A stretch of DNA of 64,000 nucleotides, taken from assembly GCF_949987535.1 (NCBI RefSeq), contig NC_080071.1:27798236-27862235 (forward strand). Direction: 5' to 3'. The translations under genes and the position numbers were made by a program. Of this stretch, positions 14,446-26,900 are shown one piece after another; the stretch's first letter is position 1; each line of letters begins with the position of its first letter. The notes beneath the pieces are model-generated. The model saw nothing but the letters and a program-made list of their open reading frames with translations, searched no databases and was not told the DNA's origin. The DNA comes from Balaenoptera acutorostrata. Taxonomy: Eukaryota; Chordata; Mammalia; Artiodactyla; Balaenopteridae.

Positions 14446-14850
14446 TACCATATGCTAACACATATATATGGAATCTAAAAAAAAAAAAAGTAGTTAAGAA
14501 GAACCTAGGGGCAGGACAGGAATAAAGACACAGACATAGAGAATGGACTTGAGGACACCGGGAGGGGGAAGTGTAAGCTGGGACACAGGGAAAGAGTGGC
14601 ATGGACCTATATATACTACCAAATGTAAAATAGATAGCTAGTGGGAAGCAGCCGCATAGCACAGGGAGATCAGCTCGGTGCTTTGTGACCACCTAGAGGG
14701 GTGGGATAGGGAGGTTGGGAGGGAGACACAAGAGGGAGGGGATATGGGGATATATGTATACATACAGCTGATTCACTTTGTTATACAGCAGCAACTAACA
14801 CAACATTGTAAAGCAATTATACTCCAATAAAGATGTTAAAAAAAAAAAAA
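14446..14850 (+). mobile_element. L1 3' end, cetartiodactyl type, 5'-truncated
   Basis: Starts near the ORF2 end (TATATATGGAATCTAAAAAA). It continues through the 3' UTR landmarks GGGGCAGGACAGGAATAAAG, GCTAGTGGGAAGCAGCCGC and GGGAGATCAGCTCGGTGCT, and ends CTCCAATAAAGATGTTAAA plus poly-A. Its low divergence makes it the youngest LINE in the window. AAAAGGCAA occurs on both sides (14436 and just after the tail), a possible target-site duplication. Confidence 0.85.
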
Positions 14851-15861
14851 GGCAATGCCCAAAGTTAAAAAGTACTCCAGATACACTTCATAAATGGAAA
14901 ATTAAATATTTTTTTCCTCTCTGTGATCTAGATTTTCATTTCACTTCCATTTAAGTTAGCAGAAAATAGTTTATTTACTAGTTACAGTAAATTCTTTTCT
15001 CACATTATGGGCAACTAAAACTCCAGCACTTTTTCATATAAAGGGCAAGAAAATGGAGTTTTTCCTTTCCTAGTGTTTTGTTTATTGCTACTAGAGAAGC
15101 TGTGTAGGCTTTTTGGGAACAGTTGTTCATTCAGCAGGAAATCTACTTAACAATTCCATCACAGGGTCAAATGGTTTATAGTATTAGTTGATGGAGAAAT
15201 AATGAGGTCAAATCGCAGTCACCACCAGGGAAATTCAAAATAAAGCAAAAAGTTTACTGAAAGTTCCTAGTTTTTCCAGAATCTTCTACCTAGGGTACTT
15301 TCTATTCAATAACAGGACAATTTACAGGACTGAAAGATCAAGATCTTGCATATGAAAACAAACAAACAAATGCAACAAAGTTTGGCCATATAAGATCCAA
15401 CCGGCTATAGATTTCTCAGCCAGATCCTACAGTATCATCAACTTCTTTCTAATGGAAAGGCAAATGGCATTCACCAGTAAGGTCCTGAGAGGTAAAGCAA
15501 CCACTGGTATTCAAAGGCTTTGTGCACTAACACAGAACTGCTATTTGCAGAGAATAGTTATTTAAATAGCTGGAATACAGTGGGTCAAATCAGAAAGAAT
15601 ACCTTAAAAACTTCAGGAACGAAAACTTAAACAGTTCTACTTTTGAGGCCTGCTAGGAAACTCCAAGTAGGTAAATATGGATTGGAACACAAGCAAACAT
15701 GACAGCAAAATGTGAGGTAAAAGCATATACTCTATGACTCAAGGTCACTAAATATTATTTATAATAAAAAAGGAAATGACAAAAAACAAACTACCTGTAC
15801 ATCTGAATGATTATTGCTATTCTCTAAAACTACCCATAATGAGGAAGCACAAGGAAAGAAA

Positions 15862-15899
15862 TTCCAATTGGAACAATTCCAATTGGAACGATTCCAATA
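15862..15899. repeat. Short tandem repeat, about 15-bp unit
   Basis: ATTCCAATTGGAACA is followed by ATTCCAATTGGAACG and ATTCCAATAG. The unit is itself palindromic (TTCCAATTGGAA). Confidence 0.85.
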
Positions 15900-16109
15900 G
15901 TTTTTAAATACCTGGGCTTCTAATACTGCAAACACAATGTAAAATAAAATTTGGCACAGATAAAATATATTTTTCCTAACCTTTATGTAGGTAGCTTCTG
16001 CCAAAAAAAAGTATTGTATTTCAAGTCAATTTTTTGCAACTGAATTCTTGTTTATCTGGAGAATAACCACTCCTTAATATGTACCTCATGTTTTCTAACA
16101 GTAGTTTGG

Positions 16110-16182
16110 TAAAAAAAAAAAAAAAAAAAAGTAATAATAATTTAGGAATTAAGCACACACACACATACACACACATATATAT
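16110..16182. repeat. Poly-A and CA microsatellite
   Basis: A run of about 20 A's at 16111-16130 is followed by an interrupted CA repeat at 16154-16175. Confidence 0.85.
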
Positions 16183-16854
16183 TTCTAGAAACAGTTTCCT
16201 CAAAAATTGTGTTTTAGCTGTACATATATAGATACTATTGTATATGTGTACATCTTTACTTAGGTTCTAGGGGAAGGAAATTTACTGCATTTTGGAATAA
16301 AATGGTTCTCTAAAATATTGCCTCTAAATCACCATCAATTTGAAATAGAAAAATATGTCTTTTACCTAGGAGCACCTTTAAAATTAACTGCAAGTAAACT
16401 AGAACAATTATATGTTTCTTTTTAAATTTGAAACTCCTATCATTACTATTCTTAGAGTGTATCAATTTTAGGATAGAATTTTGCTTTCATCATTGCAAAT
16501 GGAAAACAATAATACAAACATCCTAACAATGACAGAGAAATTGAAAATATGAACTGCATTAAATATAAAAAAGGCAAGATTCTTATTAATGTGGATTTTT
16601 TTCCTTCCAAGGAATTTTAGAGTTCATTCATTCAACAGGTTATACTAAAATTAAAACAAGATATTATATCTGAGTAGTATATTTCTTTTATACGTGTTAG
16701 CCAGATACAGCAATCCATATTAATCTTTCTAATTTTAGGGAAAGTGTTTCATGTCTTATTGACAGGTTTAGTGTTCACTTCATAATATGTTCCCTTTAAA
16801 CCTCTTATCTTTCTTGAGGCTACATGTATATCTATCGCCTCATGAAATATATTC

Positions 16855-17210
16855 AGTCATCCCTCGGTATCCTGGGAGGTTGGCTGCAGGGCCCCAGCAG
16901 ATACCAAAATCTGCAAATGCTCAAGTCGCTTATATAAAAAGGTGTAGTATTTGCATATAGCATATGCACATCTTTCCATTCTCCCTTATACTTTAAATCA
17001 TCTCTAGATTACTCATAATACCTAATACGATGTGAATGCTATGTAACTAGTTGTAAATAGAATGTAAATGCATGTAAATAGTTGCTGGTGTGCAGCAAAT
17101 TCATGTTGTGGTTTTTGGAACTTTCTGGAATTTTTTCCCCCGCATATTTTCAATCCCGATTAGTTGAAACTGCTCATGCAGGACACATGGATACAGAGGG
17201 CCAAATGTAC
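16855..17210. mobile_element. Tigger-type (TcMar) MITE relic
   Basis: The left end has CATCCCTCGGTATCC, and the right end read in reverse has TTGGCCCTCTGTATCC, so the ends form imperfect terminal inverted repeats. The interior (CAGATACCAAAATCTGCAAA, CTTTAAATCATCTCTAGATT) matches a widespread mammalian non-autonomous Tigger-like family. The exact family name is not certain. Confidence 0.7.
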
Positions 17211-17649
17211 ATAATCAGAAACTTATTCTCATCAGTGTGTAAATCTGCTTCTGGAATCAAATTAATCATTTCAGGCATTTGCAATTCATTCCTTCATAGG
17301 CAGAGCCCAGTAAATTATTAATTGATACATTTTATATACTGCCAAATAAAAATCAAATATTACTGAATTAATTAAAGAAATAAAGTCCTAGTTATCATTG
17401 TGCTTAAAATAATTTCAAAACATACTCAAAGTCTGGCCTAGAAGCTGGGTACCTTGGCTCTGTCTCCAACTTTCTACATGTGTACTCAGAAACTGTATGA
17501 GTCTCAATTTCCTTACCTGTGAATACACGACTAACACTAGAAAGGTCCTTTCCTGTTACAAGAATTTTATGTTTATGCCTGAAATATTTCTCCCACAAAA
17601 ATTATTTCTTGAGTTTTAATTTACTGAATTTGAATGTGACAATTTTAAT

Positions 17650-17850
17650 TTTTTCCCCAGCTTTACTGAGATGTAATTGACATACAGCATTGTGTAAGTT
17701 TAAGGAAAACAATGTGATAATTAGATACATGTATATATTGTGAAATGTTTACCACAATAAGGTTAGTTAATACATCCTTCACCTCACATAATTACCATTT
17801 CCTTGTTGTTATTATGGTGAGAATATTAAAACTCTACTCTCATTGCAATA
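17650..17850 (-). repeat. L1 3' UTR fragment
   Basis: TTCCCCAGCTTTACTGAGAT, then GACATACAGCATTGTGTAAG and CACCTCACATAATTACCATT. Same reversed L1 3' end as at 7384-7735. Confidence 0.8.
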
Positions 17851-17888
17851 AACCTGACAATTTAGTATGACATACATCTATACATATA

Positions 17889-18119
17889 CAGGTGACCCTT
17901 GAACATCATGGGGGTCAGGGCACGACCCTCTGTGAGGTCTAAAATCTGATTATAACTCGCAGTCAGCCCTCCACACCCACCGTTCCTCAGTGCCCTCTGT
18001 TCCACATCCGTGGATTCAACCAACCACAGATCGTGTAGTACTGTATTCTTTACTACTGAAAAAATCCCAGTATTAGTGGAACCACGCAATTCAAACCCCT
18101 GTTGTTCAAGGGTCAACTG
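17889..18119. mobile_element. 231-bp DNA transposon relic with terminal inverted repeats
   Basis: The left end CAGGTGACCCTTGAACA and the reverse complement of the right end, CAGTTGACCCTTGAACA, differ at one position. TA flanks both sides (17887-17888 and 18120-18121), the target duplication of Tc1/mariner elements. Interior GTGGATTCAACCAACCACAG fits a Tigger-like MITE. It has no transposase. Confidence 0.85.
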
Positions 18120-19614
18120 TATGGCTTAAATTAGGAGGGGAAGTTGATAGAGGTTTTTTAATTAAATGCTGCTTCAGTGGCTTCTGTTACATACTAACTT
18201 TTATAATCCAGCCAATAAAAATTTATAGATCATGCACTTGAAATCACCTAAGGACATGAGAGATGTATCAAGGAATTAATCAAGAGGGTAACAAAAAACG
18301 ATGGAATTGCCCCAGTGACATGCTGTGATGTCAATTTATCTATGGAAAGATTGTATATGTTTTAACTTTCTTGCAATGGGTCAGGCAGAGAGATTTTGTA
18401 GCTGAACAGCATGCATGACACTGAAAAAAAATATCATATACATATGTATGATTTTTTTTTTTTAGGTAACCTGTGTAAAAGTGGTCACATATGTCTGTGC
18501 CTGGTTAAAAGCACAGAGCTGCATCCTTGATGGATCCAGTTTGTTTTTACCCCTGTGAGAAGTAAGAAGGTCAGGTACTGAAGTCTGTAAATGCAGCATG
18601 ATGGAACAGTTTAATCAACTGATTTGAAATGTTTAAAGTCACATACCTGTAAGTAGAAATTAGTTATATTTGACAATGCATGCTATATGCTCAACGCAAA
18701 GCAATATATTTGAAACACAGTAATAAGATTAAATATAATTCAACATAGATTTAGAAATAATGAACTAAACAGTTACATAGTTCTGTTATTTAGATGAATT
18801 TAAACACTATTGATATAATGTGCGAAGGCAATCTTTTGCATTCTGCTTGCTCTTCATAACAAACATTTTAAAATAAGTGATCCTCAATATTGGAATGAGG
18901 TGAAAGTTGAGAGTATGTGGTTTTTGAAGCATATTCTAAAATTAGCATTTCTTGATTTACTTTTAATTTTGACATTTCAAACAGCATTACAGGAAAGGAA
19001 TGTTTTCAAATTTATCAAAATATAAAAATTAAGAAACATTGATTTAAATGTCAGACCAAAATTTCACTGTTTTTAGACACAAGAACAAATCCAATAAAGA
19101 TGAAAATAATTTCAAATAGTTTGGAACCAATCTGCAAAAAAGAAATTATCTAAGTAAAATTCTGTAGGGGTGCTTTGTTTTGTTTTTGCAAGAATCTATG
19201 CATAAAAGATAGGATCAAATGTCAGCTTCCCCCAAAGGTATAACTGAAACTAATCCCTAAATCTTGCCAAATCAAATGCATTTCTGGAGAAGATTATTAT
19301 ATTTTCTAAAATGCAGTAAAGAGAAGAAATCTAAACTGCCTGCAACTGTCTCTGTGGAAAAAACTTTATAAAAAATCTAAGGAGAGACAGACCTAACAAC
19401 AATGTAATTAAAACCACCATATATTAAAAATAAATAAAATATTTAACCTTGATGACTGCAAATACTTAAACAACTTTTTATAAAATCAATAAAAGGAATG
19501 AATTTAATAACAAGTAAGCACATTTAAGTTTCTCCAAAGATGATGGCTTTCAAAAATTGAATGCTGAATAGATGAATAGGTGGATGGATAAATGAATGAG
19601 TGAATCAGATGAAC

Positions 19615-19835
19615 AACATGAATGTTTGTTCCTCTGCCAGGGATTTCCTTCTCCACCACATTCACACAATGAAATGATCTCCATCCTTTAAGGTCTAGCT
19701 TAGGTGCCGCCTCTTTTCATGTGCCTTCGACCTGATATAACCCCTTACTTGATACATCCTCAATGGACTGGTTTATTATTCTCTTATGGACTGTACTTTG
19801 CTCTGCTCTATTATCAAAGTAAACTATAAGCTAAT
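19615..19835 (+). repeat. L2 3' end fragment
   Basis: TTCCTCTGCCAGGGATTTCC, TCCATCCTTTAAGGTCTAGC and GGTGCCGCCTCTTTTCATG follow the L2 3' order, decayed. Confidence 0.55.
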
Positions 19836-20219
19836 AAACTAACATTAAGGAGGATTAGACACTGAACACGAATCAGCAAATGCACAATACCATTAGAACA
19901 GAAAATTTGATCCTGAATTGCAACATTACAGAGATATAACAGAAAATAATTATATTCCTATCCACTCTCTTGCCTTTCTATGATATGTATTATGGTGGTT
20001 AAAGCTTGGAGCTCAAATTTTAAAAGAACCCTAGAAACATCAGTGACTAACCAGCATCATTTCTTAATCTTTTAGCATCTTAGTCATCTGTAAATATAGA
20101 TTAATATTGTCCACTTTCCTGGGTTGTTTTAAGGAGGAAAGTTATATAGCTTATATGAAAGTGGCTAATGTATACATTTTCTCCTTGGTCTCTTTGGTGC
20201 TTTCCTGTGTCCACTTCTC

Positions 20220-20700
20220 AAGTGCTGAGTTGATCACTTGTCCTCGTCCTTTCTAAGGTCCCTGTACTGCAGTGGGCGCTGTGGTGCACTGCCCCAGTCC
20301 CCCTTTCAGACATGCCACTCATTCTTCCACCTGCTAGGAGTGTTGGCAGCTGAGGGCTTGCAGCTGAGTCCCTCTCTGGGAATTGAAATACAGAAGGAAG
20401 CTGCCTTACTCAAGGTTACATCCCCTCCCCTGGCCTGGAAGAGTGGAGGGAGAGCCTGTATCCAGTGACGGACTGGCGTGGACCACACAAAGGCCTGACC
20501 CCTTGCTTCAACTTGGGACTACTCCAAAGGGTCATTCCAGTGCCAGAGGTGCCTACAGGGTCAGCTGAGGCCTCTGCTGCAACTGCAGAGCATTTCAGCT
20601 TCTCCCTCTGGGCAATCATCTCGCTTCCCTCACTTCTTACAGGTGTTAGGTGCTGAACCTGAGAACACTACTCAGAGTTGGTTTCCCAGGGAACCTGACC
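20220..20700 (+). repeat. GC-rich unassigned interspersed repeat
   Basis: About 480 bp are markedly richer in G+C than the surrounding intron. The end, CTTACAGGTGTTAGG then GGTTTCCCAGGGAACCTGACC, resembles the terminus of known mammalian interspersed repeats. Several small overlapping open frames run through it on both strands, but they have no splice context. I could not name the family. Confidence 0.5.
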
Positions 20701-20929
20701 TCAAAATTAACATACAAAATTCCCACCTGTCTACAACTCTGACTTATCTTCTTAAAACCTCCAATTACCTACTGTTCACCATCACTTAGCTATCCTGCAC
20801 ATAGCTCACAATTAAGATGTCCCCAAATTAAACTCTGTCTCTATCTTACCCTCCAAGTTTTCTTCCCTCCCCCCACCCCGTATATTTTTAATAGCATCAA
20901 TATCCATCCAGTCGTCTAAGCCAAAACTT

Positions 20930-21380
20930 TTGATTATGAGTTAATTTGTATCTCCCAAAAAAGATATGTTGAAGTCCTAATGCCTGGTACCTCTGAATAT
21001 GACCTTATGTAGAAATAGGGTCTTTGCAGATGTAGTCAAATTGAGAGGAATTCACTAGGGTGGGCCCTAATCTAACATAATTAGTGTCTTTATAAAATGA
21101 AAAGACAGAGACAGATAGGGAGAACTCCATGTGACAACAGAAGCGAAGATCACAGTGATGCAGCTGCTATACATGGGAGGCCAAGGATGAAGTACCACCA
21201 CCAGAAGCTAGGAAGAAGCGAGGTAGGATCCTCCCTAGAGCCTGCAGAGAGCATGGCCCTGCCTACACCTCCATTTCAGACTTACAGCCTCTGGAACTAT
21301 CTAAGAATACAGTTCTGTTGTATAAAGCCCCAAGTTTGTGATACTCCGTTATGACAGCCACAGGAAATGAATATACCCTT
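20930..21380 (+). mobile_element. ERVL-MaLR solo LTR (MLT1/MST type)
   Basis: Order of blocks: ATATGTTGAAGTCCTAATGCC, AAATAGGGTCTTTGCAGATG, GGGTGGGCCCTAATC, ACCACCAGAAGCTAGG, CTACACCTCCATTTCAGACT and GTTATGACAGCCACAGGAAA. These are the landmarks of a MaLR long terminal repeat. No internal retroviral genes are present. Confidence 0.75.
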
Positions 21381-21429
21381 TGAAACAGCTCACAACTCAC
21401 ATATCCAGACCCTGAGCCCTTATTTTTTA

Positions 21430-22230
21430 AATTGCAGTGTCTTACCATTATCCCACATGCCACCATCACTCCCTTAGATTGAGCCCTCATCAAGTGTGCT
21501 TCGGATGGCTGCAATAGCCTTTCATCCTCTCCCCTTTATTACGCCCCCAACCAAACTTTCTTTAAAAGTAGAGGTTTGCTAACAACAAAGTATAACAAAA
21601 CAAGACAGAGTTTCCTCTTTCTGTTAAATAAAAAGAAACCTATTTCAATCTCTCGCCCATGGTTAAGTCAAGCCATTTACTATCTGGCTCCAATTTACCT
21701 CTGCCACTTACTACTTCCCAGCAGGCCATCCTCATGTGTATTTAATGGGCTTTTGTGCATCTGGATGCTTCCACACATGCTAGGCCCATTACACCTACCA
21801 GAAGGGTGTCTCTGTCTCTCTCTGTCTCTGTCTCCCTCCCTTCCTCCCCCTCTCTTCCCGCTCCCTCTCTTTCGTTCTCTCTCTTTCCTGATGAATTCTC
21901 TTTTTACCATAAAATCCGCTTCAAGTGCCATCTCCACTGTGAAGTATTCCAGTTTATTTTCAAGATTATTAACCATATCTTTATCCTGCTTCAATATTTT
22001 TTCTAAAAATCTGTTTTCTTTTTTATATGTTTAATTATAATTTCTGATTTCCATACGTGTTTCTCCTCAAAGGCAGGGAACTTGCTTTACTCTTTATCAC
22101 TTAAGACAGTGCCAGAGAGCAAGAAGACCCTGAGCCTACAGCTACTGAGGAAATGAGTACACCGATGACATCTTTCTAGTGTCCAGCAGGCATAAGGCAA
22201 AAAGCAGGTGCTTAGGAAATGTGAGTTGAA
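21430..22230 (+). repeat. L2 LINE fragment with a pyrimidine-rich insert
   Basis: Decayed forward L2: TACTATCTGGCTCCAATTTA near 21680, TGCCATCTCCACTGTGAAG near 21928, GGCAGGGAACTTGC near 22073 and an exposed tail near 22200. The pyrimidine tract at 21805-21892 interrupts it. Confidence 0.55.
21805..21892 (+). repeat. Pyrimidine-rich (CT)n tract
   Basis: Nearly uninterrupted C/T over about 85 bp (TCTCTGTCTCTGTCTCCCTC and on). It produces long low-complexity open frames on both strands, which are not genes. Confidence 0.9.
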
Positions 22231-23104
22231 AAAATGAATAGCCACAGTTTACTGAACATGTACTCATGTATTCCTTCACAATTTTTTTCTCTCACAATGA
22301 TCAAAGTGAATGGACTTTACTTCCTTTAAGAACAAAAATTTTGCATAACTGTGTTTGCAGTGTTTTAAATGACACTCTGTTGAAGGTGAGAAGTTTGATT
22401 ATGTAAAATTTGAAGGTTTCATTGATTTCCTTTCTTCAAGGACCTCAGCTAGCTCCATCACAACTTGGAGACAATGTTTCAAAACACTAAAGAACTACTG
22501 AGTAAAGCGGAGTAAAGTTTCTGTATTTGACTGGAGGAGGAATGAATAGGGGATCTTTCTGTGCTGAAAATTTTACACAGGATGTTTTCCTTTCTGCTGA
22601 GTACACAACAGGAGCAAATTCACTTAAGCCAGGCTTGATAATAGATACATTTGTCAAAAGAGCAGTAAAGAAGATTTGGGGTATTAGATTCACAGCTAGT
22701 TGCTTCTCTGAAAGCTGTCAGAGTCTAACCACTCCAAAATCACAGGAGGCTGTTACGTTTTAAAATATGTGGAGAAGTAAACTGGATAAATTTAACGTTT
22801 TTCCCCCAAATTTACATATACTTTCAAATCAACATCACAATTCTGTAAAATGGCTCTTTTTTTATCTTTAAAGAAAGAAATAAGTTATCTGTAATAACTG
22901 AAAACAAAGGATCTCTTTAACTCTCCAAGAAAGAGCTCTCCATTTTAAAAAATTTATTAGTTTAGTTTTTTAGAACTTTCAATTTTGAGATTTGGCATGA
23001 TTTTAAAAAGAAAAAAACTACACTTCTTAAGAATTTAGTTAAGCCAGACACCAATCACATTGAATTACTGCAGCTGGGTGGAAAAAAAAAATTTTTTTTT
23101 TTTT

Positions 23105-23175
23105 TCTCTAAGCAGCTGTTAGCACAGTGCCTGGAGCATAGAAGATCTCAATAAATATTTATTGAATGAATGGGT
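23105..23175 (+). repeat. L2/MIR 3' tail
   Basis: AGCACAGTGCCTGGAGCAT then CTCAATAAATATTTATTGAA is the shared 3' end of L2/MIR elements. Confidence 0.7.
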
Positions 23176-23847
23176 GCATTTCATGCTTCATTTGAGGCTC
23201 ATAATAATGAAGCACTTCATTGTTAATGGTGAAAATCTGCAGTGTGTTAATGTTTGCCTAGGGCTTAGAGGGCTGCCTCAGGTGGAGGCTGATTCTGAGA
23301 GGGGCCATCAGTTTAGAGTGTATTCTGAGAGGCAGTGACAGGAGTCTCACTCTCATGGGTCCCCTTGAGATGACAGTATGTCTTTCTCGATTCTGAGACA
23401 GACTCTATCTTCAGAGAAATGCTGATGTTCTATTGCCAATTATTGCCTCAAAACTCTTTAAGATAATTTACTCAACACCTTATTTGAACTCATCTCTTTG
23501 GTCATTTGCTGGTAAGCTGTTTGATTACAAAATATTTTGACTTCAATCTGGAGTGTATATCTGTCTATCAGAACACGGAAACCTGCCTATCTGAGAGCCG
23601 ACACTAGAAGAGGACAGAAAGTCTCCATAAACTACAATGGGAAAAAAAGGATGCTAGGACATGAAAGAGAGGGTGGATTTGTTTTTTTGGATGGGGAAAG
23701 GGAAAGAGGGAAAGGTGTCAAAGGTCAAAGGTATTCTTTCCCCCTGTTCAAAATGCAGATTCTTAAACAGGTAAAAGTGGAAAATACCCCAGCCCCTGAA
23801 TAAAGAAAATGATTTCTCAGAAACCTGGATCAAAATAAACCAGGAAT

Positions 23848-23977
23848 GGGACTTCCCTGGTGGTCCAGTGGTTAAGACCCCGCGCTTCCACTGCAAGGGG
23901 CACAGGTTCAATACCTGGTCAGGGAAGTTCCGCATGCCGTGCAGCGTGACCAAAAAAAAAAAAAAAAAAAAAGGAAA
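23848..23977 (+). mobile_element. CHR-type tRNA-derived SINE
   Basis: GGGACTTCCCTGGTGGTCCA opens the element, followed by GTTCAATACCTGGTCAGGGA (B-box region) and a poly-A tail. AAAATAAACCAGGAATG before it and AAAATAAACCAGGGATG after it form a 17-bp target-site duplication with one mismatch. This SINE class is specific to cetartiodactyls and abundant in cetaceans. Confidence 0.93.
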
Positions 23978-24234
23978 AAAATAAACCAGGGATGAATTTA
24001 GGTTCACTTCCTATGCAAACTCAATCCAGCACAGTGGCCCCCTGGGAACCCTGCTGGTAAGGATTCTGAGGTTGCATCCAGACTTAGGCAGAGAGAGTTT
24101 GGAGGATATGGACCAGAACAGGCGTTTGTAACACGCTCCTATGTCTGTCTTTCCACACTAAAATTTAACCTGTAGCAAATAGCTACTTACAGTGTGTACA
24201 TGACTAGCAATCATACCCATGATAATTGTTAATT

Positions 24235-24420
24235 GGGCACTTATTTTCCAACAGGTACTTGTTTATCTAAATCATTCAATCTTTATTACAATTCTATGTT
24301 GCATACAAGTACACTAGAAAAAAAGAGGTTTTTTAAAATTGCTCAAGATCATGGAGTTATTAGCAAATATTAAATACAGGATCTAAGGCAAGTATTCTAT
24401 CTCCAGAGGATGCATTCTTC
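24235..24420 (-). repeat. MIR SINE fragment
   Basis: ATCATTCAATCTTTATTACA, then GCTCAAGATCATGGAGTTAT in MIR reverse order. Confidence 0.55.
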
Positions 24421-25024
24421 ATCATACTCCAAGGTAGTGCTTAAGACTTAAATAACTTACAAATATTCAATTGGGCATTATTTTCCATTGGATAATCATG
24501 ATTTGCCTCTTTGGGCAAGGTTCATCAAGAACATGGAATCATTATTTCAAAGATATCTGAGGCATGAAAAATAAGAAAGTTACATAGGAGTTAAAAAATT
24601 GGGAACTCAAGTAAGAGCTGAAGATTAGGGGAATTAGAGCAGGGAGGTTAGCCTGGAAAGGCGTTAGAAAACACTTTAGGTGAATAAGGAAATCTGCATT
24701 TTTTTAGTGGTCCAAATTGAAAAATAAAACCAACAAGTCATAACTAGGAACATTTAAATCTCAAGCTACTGGAGAGAAAGGCTCTAGACACAGGGTGTCA
24801 CAGTTGGCAACAGCTTAATATTATCTAACAAATTTCCTGTAGAGCTTGAAATTTCATTACTTCTCAAGTCCAGTATATAGTCAAGTAGGTTTGAATGTAC
24901 TCAAGATGACACATTTTGAGATATGCCATGGAAAATGTCTTATGAAGAAGGACAAAATTTCAAAATCCATAATTTAAAATCTGAACTTTTAGAGGCTAAT
25001 AATGATGATGAATTCAGTAACAAA

Positions 25025-25165
25025 CACAATACCTAACACTTTTTTAGGGCTTACCAACTCAAATACTGTGCTAAATGATTTAAAGAGACTAGCTTATGTA
25101 TTCCTTATTACAACCTATGAGGTAGCCTCAAGCTCCTGAATATTATACCATGTAAACCACAGATA
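25025..25165 (-). repeat. MIR SINE fragment
   Basis: ACTGTGCTAAATGATTTAAA followed by TATTCCTTATTACAACCTAT and GAGGTAGCCTCAAG, a reverse MIR. Confidence 0.6.
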
Positions 25166-25589
25166 TGAAATAGAAAAAGTGTATTTTTTCTCATGTAGTT
25201 ATGACTATAATGTCATAAAAAAACCCAATGGTAATTAAGAATATTAAAATGTTACCATCAAACGGTCTTTGGATAACACGGTTTAAGGGCACTAAATTTC
25301 ACGCTTTTTAGGAAGGATTTATGGGCTAGGTGGCAGAGTAACTTTATGGATGGTTAAAATAGTCTATTTCAGTAACCAAATGGTTTATAGACTAAATCAT
25401 TAATTATAAAAGACTGCTGGATACTATGACATCACAAACTTCCTCTGGATACCACAGGGTATGTAAATTCTTCAGAAGCATGGCTCAGTATCCCAGGGGA
25501 GACAAACTGGGTATCAACCCCAATAGGAATGTGGGTTTTATCCCTGAAATAGACAAATACAGGAGAAGGAAGGTAGACTTATGAATAAC

Positions 25590-25700
25590 AAGACTGGGAT
25601 TCTTGTCTTGGCTCTGCCTTGAACCAGCTTTATAACTATAGATAAAGTCGCTTCCTCTTAATGGCTTTCTCAGTTAGGAAATGAGGTGCTAAATGGGGCA
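25590..25700 (+). repeat. MIR SINE fragment
   Basis: TCTTGGCTCTGCCTTGAACC then TAAAGTCGCTTCCTCTTAAT and GGAAATGAGGTGC, a forward MIR. Confidence 0.55.
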
Positions 25701-26280
25701 GGTCTATTATAGTCCCTTTACAATGTTATAATTCAACAGACTAAGAATATGATTTTTGCCAGCAACTAAGGAGATCCATGTAGGGATAGCCACAGGCTTT
25801 GAGCAAAGAAAAAACGACCAGGTAAGAAATGATTCCTCCCGAATATTAAGATGAAAGCAATATTTGGTAAACTCAACCAAGCTACCAAAGTGCTTTAACA
25901 CCCAGAATCTCAAGCTTATTCAGAAAGTCTGCCAGGCAGTTAGGGTTTTACAACTCTAATCTTTGTAGGCAGAAAAATGGGTAATTGAATTAGTTTTCCT
26001 TTTCACATGAGACTAGACGCAGATTACTGTTCCTGAGCGGGGTATGTGAAATCTAATTTTCTACCTTCAAGCCAAAACAACCACATCTTTTGAATTTTGG
26101 ATTACTTCTTCCATGTAAAGATTTTTAAAATAAAATATTTTATTCCTTACTTTGTGATCTTGGAAATAATTTTTTTGGCTACTTAAAATATATATATTCA
26201 TAATTTATTTAATCATCTATTCATTCAATAAGTAAGTACTGAGCATTTACTCTGCACCTAGTACTGGTCGTATGGTGTGC

Positions 26281-26313
26281 ATGCACACAAACACACACAC
26301 ATACACACACACA
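26281..26313. repeat. CA microsatellite
   Basis: Interrupted CA repeat (ACACAAACACACACACATAC). Confidence 0.85.
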
Positions 26314-26779
26314 GAGCTGTGTATCTTTGTTCCAAAATCCACTATAAATTCATGGAGGATAGGTCTTAATATAAGGTTAAGAAGATAGAAGATGTTTGGG
26401 AAATACCTGTCAAACACTTTCAAATATGACCTAAAGAAAGGAAAAATGTTTTAAAGTGATATCTTAAAACTTTAAAGAGATGCCATAAAAAATGCTTTGT
26501 GATAAAACTCACTTATGATTATTATATTCCATATTAATAAAAATACAGCTCAATAACGCTTTGAATATATGCAACCAGGTGTGGGGAAGGAGGATACAAA
26601 AAAAGTTTTAATAAAAGTTTCCTGTTTTCAATGAGTTTACAGTACCATTTGATGCGTACAATAATTTCTCAAAAAAATTAAGATACAAGGCTAAATAATA
26701 AGTCTAGGAGAAGGCATAAAATTGTGTGGGGTTCAAAATGAGATCATATCTGTTTGAAGAGAAACTAGGAATGATGCAA

Positions 26780-26900
26780 CAGCTACGACCTTTGAGTTCT
26801 GAGTACTGTTCTAAGCATACCACATGTGTTAATTCATTTAACCCTCACCTAACCCTATGCTGTAAGGCCTAATAATTTTACACACGAGGAAGCTGAGGGC
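26780..26900 (-). repeat. MIR SINE fragment
   Basis: TGAGTACTGTTCTAAGCATA, ATTCATTTAACCCTCACC and GAGGAAGCTGAGG. Confidence 0.7.

Noticed and set aside
20238..20656. Cluster of overlapping open frames on both strands
   Set aside because: They follow from local GC richness, which makes stop codons rarer; no splice or start context.
21576..22034. Open frame of 152 codons on the plus strand, the longest non-exonic after the exon-derived ones
   Set aside because: It runs through a pyrimidine-rich simple tract and a decayed L2; composition is low complexity and there is no start context or splice signal supporting a gene.
23083..23104. A-run followed directly by a T-run, a possible hairpin or terminator
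   Set aside because: Simple A/T homopolymers in a mammalian intron; no transcription-termination role can be supported.
23848..23977. Possible tRNA gene
   Set aside because: The tRNA-like boxes belong to a SINE with poly-A tail and target-site duplication.
23654..24007. Open frame of 117 codons on the minus strand
   Set aside because: It is made of the reverse complement of a CHR SINE, its poly-A tail (poly-Phe) and flanking sequence.
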